In this document: positions 54,943 through 63,883 of the stretch, one piece after another | How the letters are laid out: each line of letters begins with the position of its first letter | How positions within the stretch are numbered: position 1 is the first letter of the stretch | Assembly: GCF_028826155.1 (NCBI RefSeq) | Contig: NZ_JAQGPN010000001.1 | Span: forward strand, 1,617,501-1,681,500 | Reading direction: 5' to 3' | Source of the DNA: Mesorhizobium shangrilense | GTDB lineage: Bacteria; Pseudomonadota; Alphaproteobacteria; Rhizobiales; Rhizobiaceae | Length of the DNA: 64,000 nucleotides | Notes under the pieces: generated by a model | Told to the model about the DNA's origin: nothing | What the model saw: only the letters and a program-made list of their open reading frames with translations | The model's database searches: none | Made by a program: the position numbers and the translations under genes

Positions 54943-55019
54943 GAGGAGAATTCGATCGTTTGGCGGTCGATGGCGGGCGGGGTCGTTCGCCGAACCAAGA
55001 CCAAAGTGGAGGAGCCGAA

Positions 55020-56339
55020 ATGAAGACAATTGGGAAACTGGCAATTGCGGTCGCGGCGTTGGCGGCCGGTGTCGCAATGGCGGCGCCGTCTTTCGCAGAA
55101 GATTCCGTGCTGCTGCCAAACTTGTCGTACCGGACCGGGCCGTTCGCGGCTACCGGCATCCCGCTGATGAATGGTCAGCGGGACTACATGCTGATGCTCA
55201 ACGAGCGCGACGGCGGCGCCAATGGCGTCAAGCTGGATTATCAGGAGTGTGAGACGGGCTACAACACCGAAAAGGGCGTCGAGTGCTACGAGAAGACCAA
55301 GGCCGAGGGGGCGATTGTCACCCAGCCATGGTCGACCGGCATCACGCTGCAGGTGCTGCCGAAGTCGAACGTCGACAAGATGCCGGTGCTGGCGCCCGGA
55401 TACGGGTTCTCCGCCATGCAGGACGGCAAGACCTTCCAGTGGGCGTTCAATCCGCCTGCCTCCTACTGGGATGGCGCTTCGATGATCCTGCAGAACATTT
55501 CCGGCGGCAATCTGGATGGCTTGAAAGGCAAGAAGATCGCGCTCCTGCACCTTGATCATCCCTATGGCAAGGAGCCGATCCCGCTGCTTGAAACGCTTGC
55601 TGCCAAGCACGGCTTCACGCTTCTGCTGATACCGGTCGGGCTGAAGGAGATGCAGAACCAGTCCGCGCAGTGGCTGCAGATCAGGCGCGAGCGGCCCGAT
55701 TTCGTGCTGATGTGGGGCTGGGGTGCAATGAACGCCGGCGCCATCACCGAAGCCGTGAAGACCAAGTACCCGATGAACCAGTTCGTGGGCATCTGGTGGG
55801 CTGGGCTCGACCCGGACCTGAAGCTGGTCGGAGAGGCCGGCAAAGGCTATCGCACGTTGTCATGGAGCCTGCCGAATAACGATGCACCGGTGATGAAGGA
55901 CATCAAGAAGCTGGTCGTGGATGCCGGCAAGTCGCAGATCAACCAGGGCGAGGGTGAGTTCGACTGGGTCTTCTATCAACGTGGCGTGCTGATCTCGGCG
56001 ATGCTGGCCGAGGGCGTGAAGGCGGCGCAGGCGCAGTTCGACTCCAAGGTGATCGACAAAGAGCAATTGCGGTGGGGCCTGGAGAACCTGAAATTCGATG
56101 AAGCGAAGATCAAGGAACTCGGGCTCGACGGAATGATCCCGCCGTTTTCGACGAACTGTTCGAACCATACGGGCCACTCGGGCGCCTGGATGCTGGAGTG
56201 GGATGGCGCAAAGTTCGTGAAAGCATCGGAGCTTCTGCAGGCCGACCGGGCGGAGATCGACGGGCTGGTGGCCGAGAAGGCCAAGGAATATGCCGACGCC
56301 AACCAGCCTTGGCCGATGAGCACCGAGTGCAAGATGTAA
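55020..56339 (+). CDS. livK: Liv-type ABC transporter substrate-binding protein
   Basis: About 439 residues. ATG 55020 follows GTGGAGGAG and gives a signal peptide (KLAIAVAALAAGVAMAAPSFAED). The mature protein is a periplasmic type I binding protein: YRTGPFAATGIPLMNGQRDYMLMLNERDGGANGV in pieces, VECYEKTKAEGAIVTQPWSTG, KKIALLHLDHPYGKEPIPLL, RRERPDFVLMWGWGAMNAGA and GLDPDLKLVGEAGKGYRTLSW. Cys pairs near residues 78 and 91 and at the C-terminus (STNCSNH, STECKM) may form disulfides. The ligand is unknown; an amino acid or an aromatic/short acid is plausible given the linked acyl-CoA synthetase. Confidence 0.94.
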   Translation: MKTIGKLAIAVAALAAGVAMAAPSFAEDSVLLPNLSYRTGPFAATGIPLMNGQRDYMLMLNERDGGANGVKLDYQECETGYNTEKGVECYEKTKAEGAIVTQPWSTGITLQVLPKSNVDKMPVLAPGYGFSAMQDGKTFQWAFNPPASYWDGASMILQNISGGNLDGLKGKKIALLHLDHPYGKEPIPLLETLAAKHGFTLLLIPVGLKEMQNQSAQWLQIRRERPDFVLMWGWGAMNAGAITEAVKTKYPMNQFVGIWWAGLDPDLKLVGEAGKGYRTLSWSLPNNDAPVMKDIKKLVVDAGKSQINQGEGEFDWVFYQRGVLISAMLAEGVKAAQAQFDSKVIDKEQLRWGLENLKFDEAKIKELGLDGMIPPFSTNCSNHTGHSGAWMLEWDGAKFVKASELLQADRAEIDGLVAEKAKEYADANQPWPMSTECKM

Positions 56340-56348
56340 CGCGAGCAT

Positions 56349-56513
56349 CCCTCCCCCTCGAGGGGGAGGGTGCCGAGCGAAGCGAAGGCGGGTGGGGTAG
56401 GCCAATGACGAACGCGGCGCAAAGATAACCTCGAGCACTGCCGTTCGGACCCCACCCGTCCAATCGCCTTCGGCGATTGTCCACCCTCCCCTCAGGGGGA
56501 GGGGAACTCCGGA
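56349..56513. repeat. Mosaic palindromic intergenic repeat
   Basis: The gap between livK and livF holds a composite of inverted repeats: a perfect 22-base palindrome at 56349-56370 (CCCTCCCCCTC and its complement), outer arms GCGGGTGGGGT (56388-56398) versus ACCCCACCC, an inner hairpin CAATCGCC TTC GGCGATTG (56461-56479), and a second GGGGGAGGGG-rich dyad near 56486-56513. The inner hairpin is almost perfect. This is the pattern of conserved palindromic repeats in rhizobial genomes, usually found between co-directed genes, where they may stabilise or attenuate mRNA. Confidence 0.88.
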
Positions 56514-56520
56514 GCCCGCA

Positions 56521-57351
56521 ATGACCGCCGTCCCGCAGCCTGCCCCCGCCAGCCCGATCCTCTCGGTGAACAACATCGAGGTGATCTACGACCACGTCAT
56601 CCTCGTGCTGAAGGGCGTGTCGCTCAGCGTTCCGCGCGGCGGAATCACGGCGCTGCTTGGAGCCAACGGCGCCGGCAAGACGACGACGCTGAAGGCGATC
56701 TCCAACCTCCTGCGCGCCGAGCGCGGCGAGGTGACCAAGGGCACGATCGTGTTCGAGGATGCAGAGGTGCAGGCCCTGTCGCCCAACGAACTCGTCCGGC
56801 GCGGCTGCATCCAGGTCATGGAAGGTCGGCACTGTTTCGGCCACCTTTCGGTCGAGGACAACCTGATGACCGGGGCCTTCACTCGGCGCGACGGCAATGC
56901 TGCGATCCGCGCCGACCTCGAGCTTGTCTACGAGTATTTTCCTCGGCTCAAGGTGCGGCGTGCGAGCCAGGCCGGATACACCTCCGGCGGCGAGCAGCAG
57001 ATGACGGCGATCGGCCGGGCACTGATGTCGCGCCCAAGGATGATCCTGCTCGACGAGCCGTCGATGGGGCTGGCGCCGCAACTTGTCGAAGAGATCTTCG
57101 AGATCGTGAAGAAGCTCAACGAGGAGCAGGGCGTGTCCTTCCTGCTGGCCGAGCAGAACACGAATGTCGCGCTGCGCTACGCCAAGTACGGATACATCCT
57201 GGAGTCCGGCCGCATCGTGCTCGACGGCGAAGCCTCATCGCTGCGCGAGAACGAAGACGTGAAGGAGTTTTATCTCGGCGTCGGCGGCGAGGGGCGCAAG
57301 TCGTTCAGGGACGTAAAGCACTACAAGCGACGGAAGCGCTGGCTGGCATAG
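56521..57351 (+). CDS. livF: Liv-type ABC transporter ATP-binding protein LivF
   Basis: About 276 residues. Walker A is GANGAGKTTTLK, the Q-loop region RGCIQVMEGRHCFGHLSVEDN, signature TSGGEQQMTAIGRALM, Walker B ILLDEPSMGLAP and a switch region AEQNTNVALRYAKYG. The last 25 residues (FRDVKHYKRRKRWLA) are a basic extension. It is the second ATPase of the Liv-type transporter, with LivG; the operon order is acs-livG-DUF3096-livH-livM-livK-livF, with the palindromic repeat before this last gene. Confidence 0.96.
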   Translation: MTAVPQPAPASPILSVNNIEVIYDHVILVLKGVSLSVPRGGITALLGANGAGKTTTLKAISNLLRAERGEVTKGTIVFEDAEVQALSPNELVRRGCIQVMEGRHCFGHLSVEDNLMTGAFTRRDGNAAIRADLELVYEYFPRLKVRRASQAGYTSGGEQQMTAIGRALMSRPRMILLDEPSMGLAPQLVEEIFEIVKKLNEEQGVSFLLAEQNTNVALRYAKYGYILESGRIVLDGEASSLRENEDVKEFYLGVGGEGRKSFRDVKHYKRRKRWLA

Positions 57352-57370
57352 GCCGGCATCGGAAACGGGA

Positions 57371-57988
57371 TCATGCGCCTCCGATTAAGGATGCGCTGAT
57401 CGACGCGTCGTTCGACCCCGGCGCAGCGGCAAACCTCAAGCCGTCGAACAGCTCTGCAAGGGGCAGCGCGCAGCCGATCTCGGGGACATCGATCGTCTGG
57501 TCGAGGCCGGCTATTTCAACGTTGCCCCAGCCGTCGCGGCCGCGCCTCCAAACAGTGACGCGCGGCGCCTCGGTGTCGACGAGCAGTATGACTTTCACCG
57601 CATCGAGAAGCTTGTACTCCTCCAGCTTCTGAAAGCGATCGTATCGCGTGGTCGATGGCGAGAGGATCTCGATGATCAAGCGCGGCTCATCGGTCGCCAT
57701 CGACCGATCGTCCGGCTTGCCGCACTCGATCGAGATATCCGGTCGCCGCGTGCCTCGAAAAGTTATCACCGACTGATCCGAGGTCCGCGGACGGCAAGGG
57801 CCGCCGCGCAACCGATTTCCGAGGGCAAGAATCGCATTGACCGTGACGGTATCGTGGCGCACCGAGGCACCAGTCATTGCCTTCACCGTGAGCACCGGCA
57901 CGCCGTCGACCAGTTCGTAGTTCCTCTCCTGGCGTTGCTGCCATTCGAAGAACTGCTCGAGGGACATCCTTTCCTGCTGCTCGGCCAT
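57371..57988 (-). CDS. Uma2-family (DUF820) nuclease-fold protein
   Basis: About 205 residues from ATG 57988. This restriction-endonuclease-like domain has the conserved pattern FEWQQRQERNYELVDGVPV, TFRGTRRPDISIE and PRLIIEILSPSTTRYDRFQKLEEYKLLDAVKVILLVD in parts, with Asp, Glu and Lys as the PD-(D/E)xK-like core. Uma2 proteins are numerous in cyanobacteria and scattered elsewhere and have no firm cellular role. It is convergent with livF and divergent from the oxidase subunit IV gene. Confidence 0.9.
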   Translation of the reverse strand: MAEQQERMSLEQFFEWQQRQERNYELVDGVPVLTVKAMTGASVRHDTVTVNAILALGNRLRGGPCRPRTSDQSVITFRGTRRPDISIECGKPDDRSMATDEPRLIIEILSPSTTRYDRFQKLEEYKLLDAVKVILLVDTEAPRVTVWRRGRDGWGNVEIAGLDQTIDVPEIGCALPLAELFDGLRFAAAPGSNDASISASLIGGA

Positions 57989-58165
57989 AGCCTCGCCGCC
58001 GCTCCGTGTCGGTGGCCGATCCTAACAAGTTTCCGCTCTGCACAAAACACACCTGTGCCTTGCGGAAACGTGCATTGTTTCGTACGACGCTGCGTCAATC
58101 ATCCCATTGCCCTCAATCATCCTTTTCGCTATCAGCGCTTCACAGCGAGAGGAAGGGGTTTTGCC

Positions 58166-58414
58166 ATGGCTGATCATTCGCCGACCGGACCGGTCGAACT
58201 GGGCGCCCAGATGGACTACGCCGAGCACGACAAAACCTATCAGCGGTTCATCGCACTCGCCAAATACGGTTCCCTGTTCTGCGTGGCGCTGATGATCGCC
58301 ATGGCGTTCGGTTTTTTCACCAGCGCCGGCTTCTTTTCTGCGACGATTCTGTTCATCATCGTCTGCGCCGTAGGCGGATATCTGCTGCGTGACGTGCCGA
58401 CGCACATTACCTGA
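58166..58414 (+). CDS. aa3-type cytochrome c oxidase subunit IV (bacterial)
   Basis: About 82 residues. ATG 58166 follows GAGAGGAAGGGG. A short hydrophilic N-terminus with the family pattern MDYAEHDKTYQRFIALAKYG is followed by two helices (LFCVALMIAMAFGFF and FFSATILFIIVCAVGGYLL). It matches the small subunit IV of aa3 oxidases, common in alphaproteobacteria. The other oxidase genes are not in this window. Its location before pntAA is a recurrent arrangement in this order. Confidence 0.85.
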   Translation: MADHSPTGPVELGAQMDYAEHDKTYQRFIALAKYGSLFCVALMIAMAFGFFTSAGFFSATILFIIVCAVGGYLLRDVPTHIT

Positions 58415-58502
58415 TCGTCCTTATTTCATTTTTACGGATTGATTCCTCGGCGCGCGGTATCGACCGCAGTTCGAGGACGCGTTCCAACCGGAGGGACAAG
58501 CG

Positions 58503-59765
58503 GTGGGACAAGTAATTTTCATACCTCGAGAACTCGACGCCGGTGAACCGCGCGTAGCGGCGTCGCCGGAGACCGTGAAACGGCTGATCGGGCTTGGTTT
58601 CGACGTGATCGTCGAGGCGGGCGCTGGTCTGGGCTCGCGCATTTTGGACGCCGACTACGCCGCCAACGGCGCGGCGATCGGCAGCGCCAGGGATGCCGGC
58701 AACGCGGACGTCGTGCTCAAGGTGCGCCGGCCGAGCGAGGCGGAGCTCAAGGGCTACAAGTCCGGCGCTGCGGTCATCGCCATCATGGACCCCTATGGCA
58801 ACGACGCGGCGGTCGCCGCGATGGCAAAGGCAGGCGTCACCGCCTTCGCCATGGAGTTCATGCCGCGCATCACCCGCGCCCAGGTCATGGACGTCTTGTC
58901 CTCGCAGGCCAACCTCGCCGGCTACCAGGCCGTCATCGACGGCGCGGCCGAATACGACCGCGCGCTGCCGATGATGATGACGGCGGCCGGCACGGTGCCG
59001 GCGGCGAAGATCTTCATCATGGGCGTCGGCGTTGCCGGACTGCAGGCGATCGCCACCGCGCGCCGGCTCGGCGCGGTGGTCACCGCGACGGACGTGCGCC
59101 CCGCCGCCAAGGAGCAGGTCGCCTCGCTCGGCGCGAAGTTCATCGCGGTGGAGGACGAAGAGTTCAAGCAGGCCGAGACTGCCGGCGGCTACGCCAAGGA
59201 AATGTCGAAGGAATACCAGGCGAAGCAGGCGGCCCTGACGGCCGAGCACATCGCCAAGCAGGACATCGTCATCACCACGGCGCTGATCCCGGGCCGGCCA
59301 GCGCCGCGCCTGGTGTCGTCCGCCATGGTCGCTTCGATGAAGCCCGGTTCGGTGCTCATCGATCTCGCGGTGGAGCGTGGCGGCAACGTCGAGGGCGCTG
59401 TCCCCGGCCAGGTCGTCACCACGGCGAACGGCGTCAAGATCGTCGGACACCTCAACGTTGCCGGCCGCGTCGCGGCGTCGGCGTCGCTGCTCTACGCGAA
59501 GAACCTCTACGCCTTCCTCGAGACGATGGTGGACAAGGCATCGAAACAACTCGCGATCAACCGCGACGACGAACTGGTTAGGGCCACCATGCTGACCGAT
59601 GGCGGCAAGGTGGTGCATCCGAATTTTGCCGGCGCCATACCTGCGGCCGAGACGCCGGCTGTGCCCGCCAGCGAGCCCGGCGTTGACGCCGCGCCGAAGG
59701 CAAAACCCAGGAAAGCCGCGGCGAAGGCGGCAAGTGCCGCCGTCAAGTCGAAGGGGGGTGCGTGA
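58503..59765 (+). CDS. pntAA: Proton-translocating NAD(P) transhydrogenase alpha subunit, soluble part
   Basis: About 420 residues from GTG 58503, with GGAGG upstream. This is the NAD(H)-binding domain [73 protein letters not shown] in pieces (the GxGxxG fold), [16 protein letters not shown] and [15 protein letters not shown]. An Ala/Lys/Pro-rich tail of about 45 residues is disordered. The enzyme couples hydride transfer between NADH and NADP+ to proton flow, supplying NADPH. Its stop overlaps the pntAB start. Confidence 0.97.
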   Translation: MGQVIFIPRELDAGEPRVAASPETVKRLIGLGFDVIVEAGAGLGSRILDADYAANGAAIGSARDAGNADVVLKVRRPSEAELKGYKSGAAVIAIMDPYGNDAAVAAMAKAGVTAFAMEFMPRITRAQVMDVLSSQANLAGYQAVIDGAAEYDRALPMMMTAAGTVPAAKIFIMGVGVAGLQAIATARRLGAVVTATDVRPAAKEQVASLGAKFIAVEDEEFKQAETAGGYAKEMSKEYQAKQAALTAEHIAKQDIVITTALIPGRPAPRLVSSAMVASMKPGSVLIDLAVERGGNVEGAVPGQVVTTANGVKIVGHLNVAGRVAASASLLYAKNLYAFLETMVDKASKQLAINRDDELVRATMLTDGGKVVHPNFAGAIPAAETPAVPASEPGVDAAPKAKPRKAAAKAASAAVKSKGGA

Positions 59766-60187
59766 TGGAAAAAAGTGCTCTCGAGCAGACGCTCGACCAG
59801 CTTGAGAACGCCGTGGCCGCCGTGCGCGCGGCTGCCGAAAATCTCGGGCCAGGGGCTGCCGACGCCGCGGGCGGCGTGGCGCATGCCGTCTCTGGCGGCG
59901 CGATCGATCCCTTCGTCTTCCGCTTCGCCATCTTCGTGCTGGCGATCTTTGTCGGCTACTACGTGGTCTGGTCGGTGACGCCGGCGCTCCACACGCCGCT
60001 GATGGCCGTCACCAACGCCATTTCCTCGGTCATCGTCGTCGGCGCGCTGCTGGCGGTCGGCATCTCGGCCTCTGGCCTCGCCACGGGCTTCGGCTTCATC
60101 GCGCTGGTGCTCGCCTCGGTGAACATCTTCGGCGGCTTCCTGGTCACCCAGCGCATGCTCGCCATGTACAAGAAGAAAGAGAAGTGA
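59765..60187 (+). CDS. pntAB: NAD(P) transhydrogenase alpha subunit, membrane part
   Basis: About 140 residues from ATG 59765, overlapping the pntAA stop by one base. A hydrophilic N-terminus ([26 protein letters not shown]) precedes three to four helices ([58 protein letters not shown]). It contributes helices to the proton channel. The split alpha subunit (AA plus AB) is the alphaproteobacterial form, unlike the fused PntA of E. coli. PntB starts ten bases downstream. Confidence 0.96.
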   Translation: MEKSALEQTLDQLENAVAAVRAAAENLGPGAADAAGGVAHAVSGGAIDPFVFRFAIFVLAIFVGYYVVWSVTPALHTPLMAVTNAISSVIVVGALLAVGISASGLATGFGFIALVLASVNIFGGFLVTQRMLAMYKKKEK

Positions 60188-60197
60188 GCGCCACACG

Positions 60198-61595
60198 ATG
60201 AACGCGAATCTCGCTTCCTTCCTCTATCTCGTCTCCGGCATCCTGTTCATCCTGGCGCTGCGGGGCCTGTCGCACCCGACGACCAGCCGTCAGGGCAACA
60301 CCTACGGCATGGTCGGCATGGGTATCGCCATCGTCACCACCTTGGCGCTCGCCGTTCCGTCGGTCGGCGGATTCGGGCTGATCGTGCTTGGTCTGGCCGT
60401 CGGCGGCGCGGTCGGAGCCGTCACCGCGCGGCGCATCGCCATGACGTCGATGCCGCAGCTGGTCGCCGCCTTCCACAGCCTCGTCGGCCTTGCCGCCGTG
60501 ATGGTGGCGGCTGCCGCCATGTATGCGCCGGAGAGCTTCGGCATCGGTACGATCGGAGACATCCATAGCCAGGCGCTGGTGGAGATGAGCCTTGGCGTCG
60601 CCATCGGCGCGATCACCTTCACCGGCTCGGTCATCGCCTTCCTCAAACTCGACGGCCGCATGTCGGGCAAGCCGATCATGCTTCCGGCCCGCCATCTCAT
60701 CAACATCGCGCTCGGCGCGGCGCTGGTGGCGCTGATCGTGCTCTTGGTCACAACCGAGAGCTACACGATCTTCTGGCTGATCGTCGTCGCGTCGCTGGTG
60801 CTGGGCGTGCTGCTCATCATCCCGATCGGCGGCGCCGACATGCCGGTCGTCGTCTCGATGCTCAACTCCTATTCGGGCTGGGCGGCGGCCGCACTCGGCT
60901 TCACGCTCGGCAACCTGGCGCTGATCATCACCGGCGCGCTGGTCGGCTCGTCGGGCGCGATCCTCAGCTACATCATGTGCAAGGGCATGAACCGCTCGTT
61001 CATCTCGGTCATTCTCGGCGGCTTCGGCGGTGAGACGGCTGCAGCAGCCGACGACGGCATCCAGCGCACGGTCAAGACCGGCGCTGCCGACGACGCGGCC
61101 TACCTGATGATGAATGCCCAGAAGGTCATCATCGTGCCGGGCTACGGCATGGCGGTGGCGCAGGCCCAGCATGCACTGCGCGAGATGGCCGACAAGCTGA
61201 AGGCCAACGGCGTCGAGGTGAAATACGCCATTCACCCCGTCGCCGGCCGCATGCCTGGACACATGAACGTGCTGCTGGCGGAAGCCAACGTTCCCTACGA
61301 CGAGGTGTTCGAGCTGGAGGACATCAACTCCGAGTTCGCGCAGGCCGACGTCGCCTATGTCATCGGCGCCAACGACGTCACCAACCCGTCGGCGCGCGAC
61401 GACAAGGCCTCGCCGATCTACGGCATGCCGATCCTCGACGTCGACAAGGCGCGCACCTGCCTCTTCGTCAAGCGCAGCCTGGGCTCCGGCTACGCCGGCA
61501 TCGACAACACGCTGTTCTACAAGGACGGCACGATGATGCTGCTCGGCGACGCCAAGAAGATGACCGAAGAGATCGTCAAGGCCATGGATCACTGA
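60198..61595 (+). CDS. pntB: NAD(P) transhydrogenase beta subunit
   Basis: About 465 residues. The first half is nine helices (domain II), for example FLYLVSGILFILALRGLSHPTT and MTSMPQLVAAFHSLVGLAAVM. The C-terminal NADP(H)-binding domain III has VIIVPGYGMAVAQAQHALREMADKL, HPVAGRMPGHMNVLLAEANVPYD and VIGANDVTNPSARDDKASPIYGMPI in pieces, the expected dinucleotide and nicotinamide loops. It works with PntAA/AB in the membrane. A terminator follows 22 bases downstream. Confidence 0.98.
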   Translation: MNANLASFLYLVSGILFILALRGLSHPTTSRQGNTYGMVGMGIAIVTTLALAVPSVGGFGLIVLGLAVGGAVGAVTARRIAMTSMPQLVAAFHSLVGLAAVMVAAAAMYAPESFGIGTIGDIHSQALVEMSLGVAIGAITFTGSVIAFLKLDGRMSGKPIMLPARHLINIALGAALVALIVLLVTTESYTIFWLIVVASLVLGVLLIIPIGGADMPVVVSMLNSYSGWAAAALGFTLGNLALIITGALVGSSGAILSYIMCKGMNRSFISVILGGFGGETAAAADDGIQRTVKTGAADDAAYLMMNAQKVIIVPGYGMAVAQAQHALREMADKLKANGVEVKYAIHPVAGRMPGHMNVLLAEANVPYDEVFELEDINSEFAQADVAYVIGANDVTNPSARDDKASPIYGMPILDVDKARTCLFVKRSLGSGYAGIDNTLFYKDGTMMLLGDAKKMTEEIVKAMDH

Positions 61596-61617
61596 TCCAT
61601 CGCCAGCGTATTAACAA

Positions 61618-61648
61618 CAAAAGCCCGGCCTCGCGCCGGGCTTTTGCT
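61618..61648. terminator. Bidirectional intrinsic terminator after pntB
   Basis: A 12-base stem, CAAAAGCCCGGC (61618-61629) with GCCGGGCTTTTG (61635-61646), and loop CTCGC. A-runs and T-runs on both sides let it work on both strands: for pntB (plus) and for the convergent DUF992 gene (minus). Confidence 0.92.
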
Positions 61649-61661
61649 TTCAGTACAAGAG

Positions 61662-62147
61662 TCAGCCGGCGGTCTTGCGCAGCTCGAAATTGGCGACACC
61701 GAGCGCGAAGTTCAGTCCGGCCTGCTGCGTGGTGCTTACCGGCTGAAGGGTGAAACCCTTTCCGGAGCCGCCGACCAGTGCGTTGGCGCCGACGCCGGCA
61801 GCGACTGTCGCTTCGCCGGTGACGCCGACATAGTTGCCTTCGAGAGAGCCGGGCTGGTAGGCGTCCGCCTTGGCGGCGACCACGGCCCACTGCATGACGG
61901 TGGCGCCGGTCACGCCGACATCCACGCCGAACTTGCTGATCGAGCCGCCATACGTCTCAGGGGGCAGGCTCTTGTCGGCCGGCGTGTAGGTGCAGCGCAC
62001 TTCCTTGGTCGAGCCGAGGACAAAGCCGACACCGCCCTCGGCAACGCAGTCAAGCCAGCCGACTTCGACGCCGCTCGCAGCGTTTCCGACCAGGGGAACC
62101 GTTGAAAAAGCCATTGCGGCCGCCAGTGTGGCAATCAATGTTCTCAT
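61662..62147 (-). CDS. DUF992 exported protein
   Basis: About 161 residues. ATG 62147 follows AAAAGGAG; GTG 62150 is less likely. A signal peptide ends near VPLVGNAASG. The DUF992 pattern is seen in VEVGWLDCVAEGGVGFVLGSTKEVRCTYTPAD in parts, with two Cys in a probable disulfide and a beta-barrel-like, Gly-rich body (GVDVGVTGATVMQWAVVA, GNYVGVTGEATVAAGVGANALVGGSGKGF). The function is unknown; the family is widespread in rhizobia as a small secreted protein. It ends 13 bases from a shared terminator. Confidence 0.9.
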   Translation of the reverse strand: MRTLIATLAAAMAFSTVPLVGNAASGVEVGWLDCVAEGGVGFVLGSTKEVRCTYTPADKSLPPETYGGSISKFGVDVGVTGATVMQWAVVAAKADAYQPGSLEGNYVGVTGEATVAAGVGANALVGGSGKGFTLQPVSTTQQAGLNFALGVANFELRKTAG

Positions 62148-62307
62148 CACAAACTCCTTTTCGGCCTCCCTCGCGTCCCCGATTGGGGGAGAAAAGCTTG
62201 CAGGCGAGGGATGGTTCCATCACCGGGAGTGTCGGTTCGTTACAAAGACGCCCAGGATCGAGCGGGTGCGACTGTCGGGAAAGGCCTGCGACCCTGCCGG
62301 GGAACTC

Positions 62308-63744
62308 TCAGCCGGGCAGGGCTCTATTCACACGCATGCCGGCGGCGATGCGCACGGCCGCCACGCAGCCAACGAGCGCCAGCGGCACGAAGGCCAGGAA
62401 GACCCAGGTGGCGACGGGAGCGGCCGTTTCCCGGCTCAATCCACTGCCGAAGCCCATGACATTCGCGATGATGCCGGTGACGGCGGCCCCGATCGCATAG
62501 CCGATGCGCTGCATCGTAGGCACCGCGGAGGAGGCGATGGTGCGTTCTTCCTCCTTCGCAGCGGCGACGATGAGGCGGGTGACGAAGGGCCAGGCTATGC
62601 CGAAACCGCCGCCCTGAAGCACGGCGCAGGCCAGCACCAGCCAGGTCGCGCCGGCGGGGACCGAATAGGCGAAGCCGGCGACGCCTCCGGCGATCATCAG
62701 CGCCCCGGTGACGATGATGGCGCGTTCGCGATGCGGAGGCGCATTGGCGACGATGATCGACATGATCGACCAGGAGATGGATTCCGCCGCGATGATGTAG
62801 CCGGTGGTGAGGATGGGCACGTCGTGCAGCGTCGTGAGAAGAAGCGGCCCGTACACCGTGAATGAGCAGGTGGCGACCGAAAGCGCCGCGACCATGGTCA
62901 TGCCTGCGCCAAGCGGCGTGCGCCAGTCGAAGAGGCGCGACGGAAACAGCCGCGACCCCGGGTTGCGTGCGTCTATAGCGAAGAAAGCCGCCAGCCCCAG
63001 AAGGCCCGCGGCGACCAGCAGCGACGAGCGCACCGGCTGGATGTCCACGCCCGCCACGGCGATCAGCACGATGCTGCACGCCAGCACTGCCAGGACGGCA
63101 TATGGGAAGGGCGGCAGCGATGCCGCTTCGCTCCTGCGGGTGGTCGCGGCAGGCGCATTCAGTACGATGTAGCTAGCCAAAGCCATCGCAGCGCCGCCTC
63201 CGGTGAAGATGCCGAAAGCCCAGCGCCAGGAAAGCGCCTCCGTCAGCACTGCCCCCAGCAACGGCCCGCTGAACGCCGCCACGCCCCAGACGGCCGACAT
63301 GATGCCGAAAAGCTGCGGCCAGATCCTTGGCGGAAACAGCCTCTCGACGGAGACGAAGGCTAGAGACACCAGCGCTCCGCCGCCCAATCCCTCGACCAGG
63401 CGACCGGCGAGGAATACCGGCATCGACGGCGCTGTTGCGCAGATCAGTGCGCCCAGTGCGTAGATGACGGCCGCGAAGGCCATGTTGGAGCGCAGCGGCA
63501 CATACGACACCAGGCGTCCAGCGGCTGCCCCGGCAACGATCGCGCCCAGTTCGTAGATCGCCAGTGACCATCCGACCAGTTCGACGCCGGAGATCTCGCC
63601 CACCATCGCGGGCATGACCGTGGCAACCATCGTCTCGTTGGTGGCGTGCAGCAGGATGCCGAGGCTGACGAAGCAGAAGCGCGCGAGGTCGCCCGTCTCC
63701 CACAGCGCGCGCCAATCCGTTCGTTCCGTAGTGGTATCCGACAT
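62308..63744 (-). CDS. MFS transporter, multidrug-efflux type
   Basis: About 478 residues from ATG 63744. It has the 14-helix DHA2-like appearance, with LGILLHATNETMVATVMPAMVGEISG (motif D1-like), GRLVSYVPLRSNM, VEGLGGGALVSLAFVSVERLFPPR and ATFSGPLLGAVLTEALSWRWAF-like AAFSGPLLGAVLTE...SWRWAFGIF (motif C), and NIANV-like later helices. These are proton-driven drug or metabolite exporters. No regulator gene is adjacent. The next gene on the left is the DUF992 protein, on the same strand but 160 bases away. Confidence 0.94.
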   Translation of the reverse strand: MSDTTTERTDWRALWETGDLARFCFVSLGILLHATNETMVATVMPAMVGEISGVELVGWSLAIYELGAIVAGAAAGRLVSYVPLRSNMAFAAVIYALGALICATAPSMPVFLAGRLVEGLGGGALVSLAFVSVERLFPPRIWPQLFGIMSAVWGVAAFSGPLLGAVLTEALSWRWAFGIFTGGGAAMALASYIVLNAPAATTRRSEAASLPPFPYAVLAVLACSIVLIAVAGVDIQPVRSSLLVAAGLLGLAAFFAIDARNPGSRLFPSRLFDWRTPLGAGMTMVAALSVATCSFTVYGPLLLTTLHDVPILTTGYIIAAESISWSIMSIIVANAPPHRERAIIVTGALMIAGGVAGFAYSVPAGATWLVLACAVLQGGGFGIAWPFVTRLIVAAAKEEERTIASSAVPTMQRIGYAIGAAVTGIIANVMGFGSGLSRETAAPVATWVFLAFVPLALVGCVAAVRIAAGMRVNRALPG

Positions 63745-63883
63745 CCCCAATCCCCTGCTCGAGGCAGACCGAACGAAAATCTGGCTTCAGCCCGCGAGTA
63801 CGGGCAGGACTTGTAGAACCTCAAGCGGGGTTGAGTTCAAGGTGGAAGCGATGGAAACCTGCCTGGATGGGGTGCCGGCGCAA

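Noticed and set aside
53943..56339. One reading frame open for 798 codons through livM and into livK
   Set aside because: The part before 55020 overlaps livM in another phase and encodes an Arg/His/Gly-rich chain with no family-like pattern. LivM and the livK signal peptide and ribosome binding site explain the region. The frame is open because GC-rich codons avoid stops.
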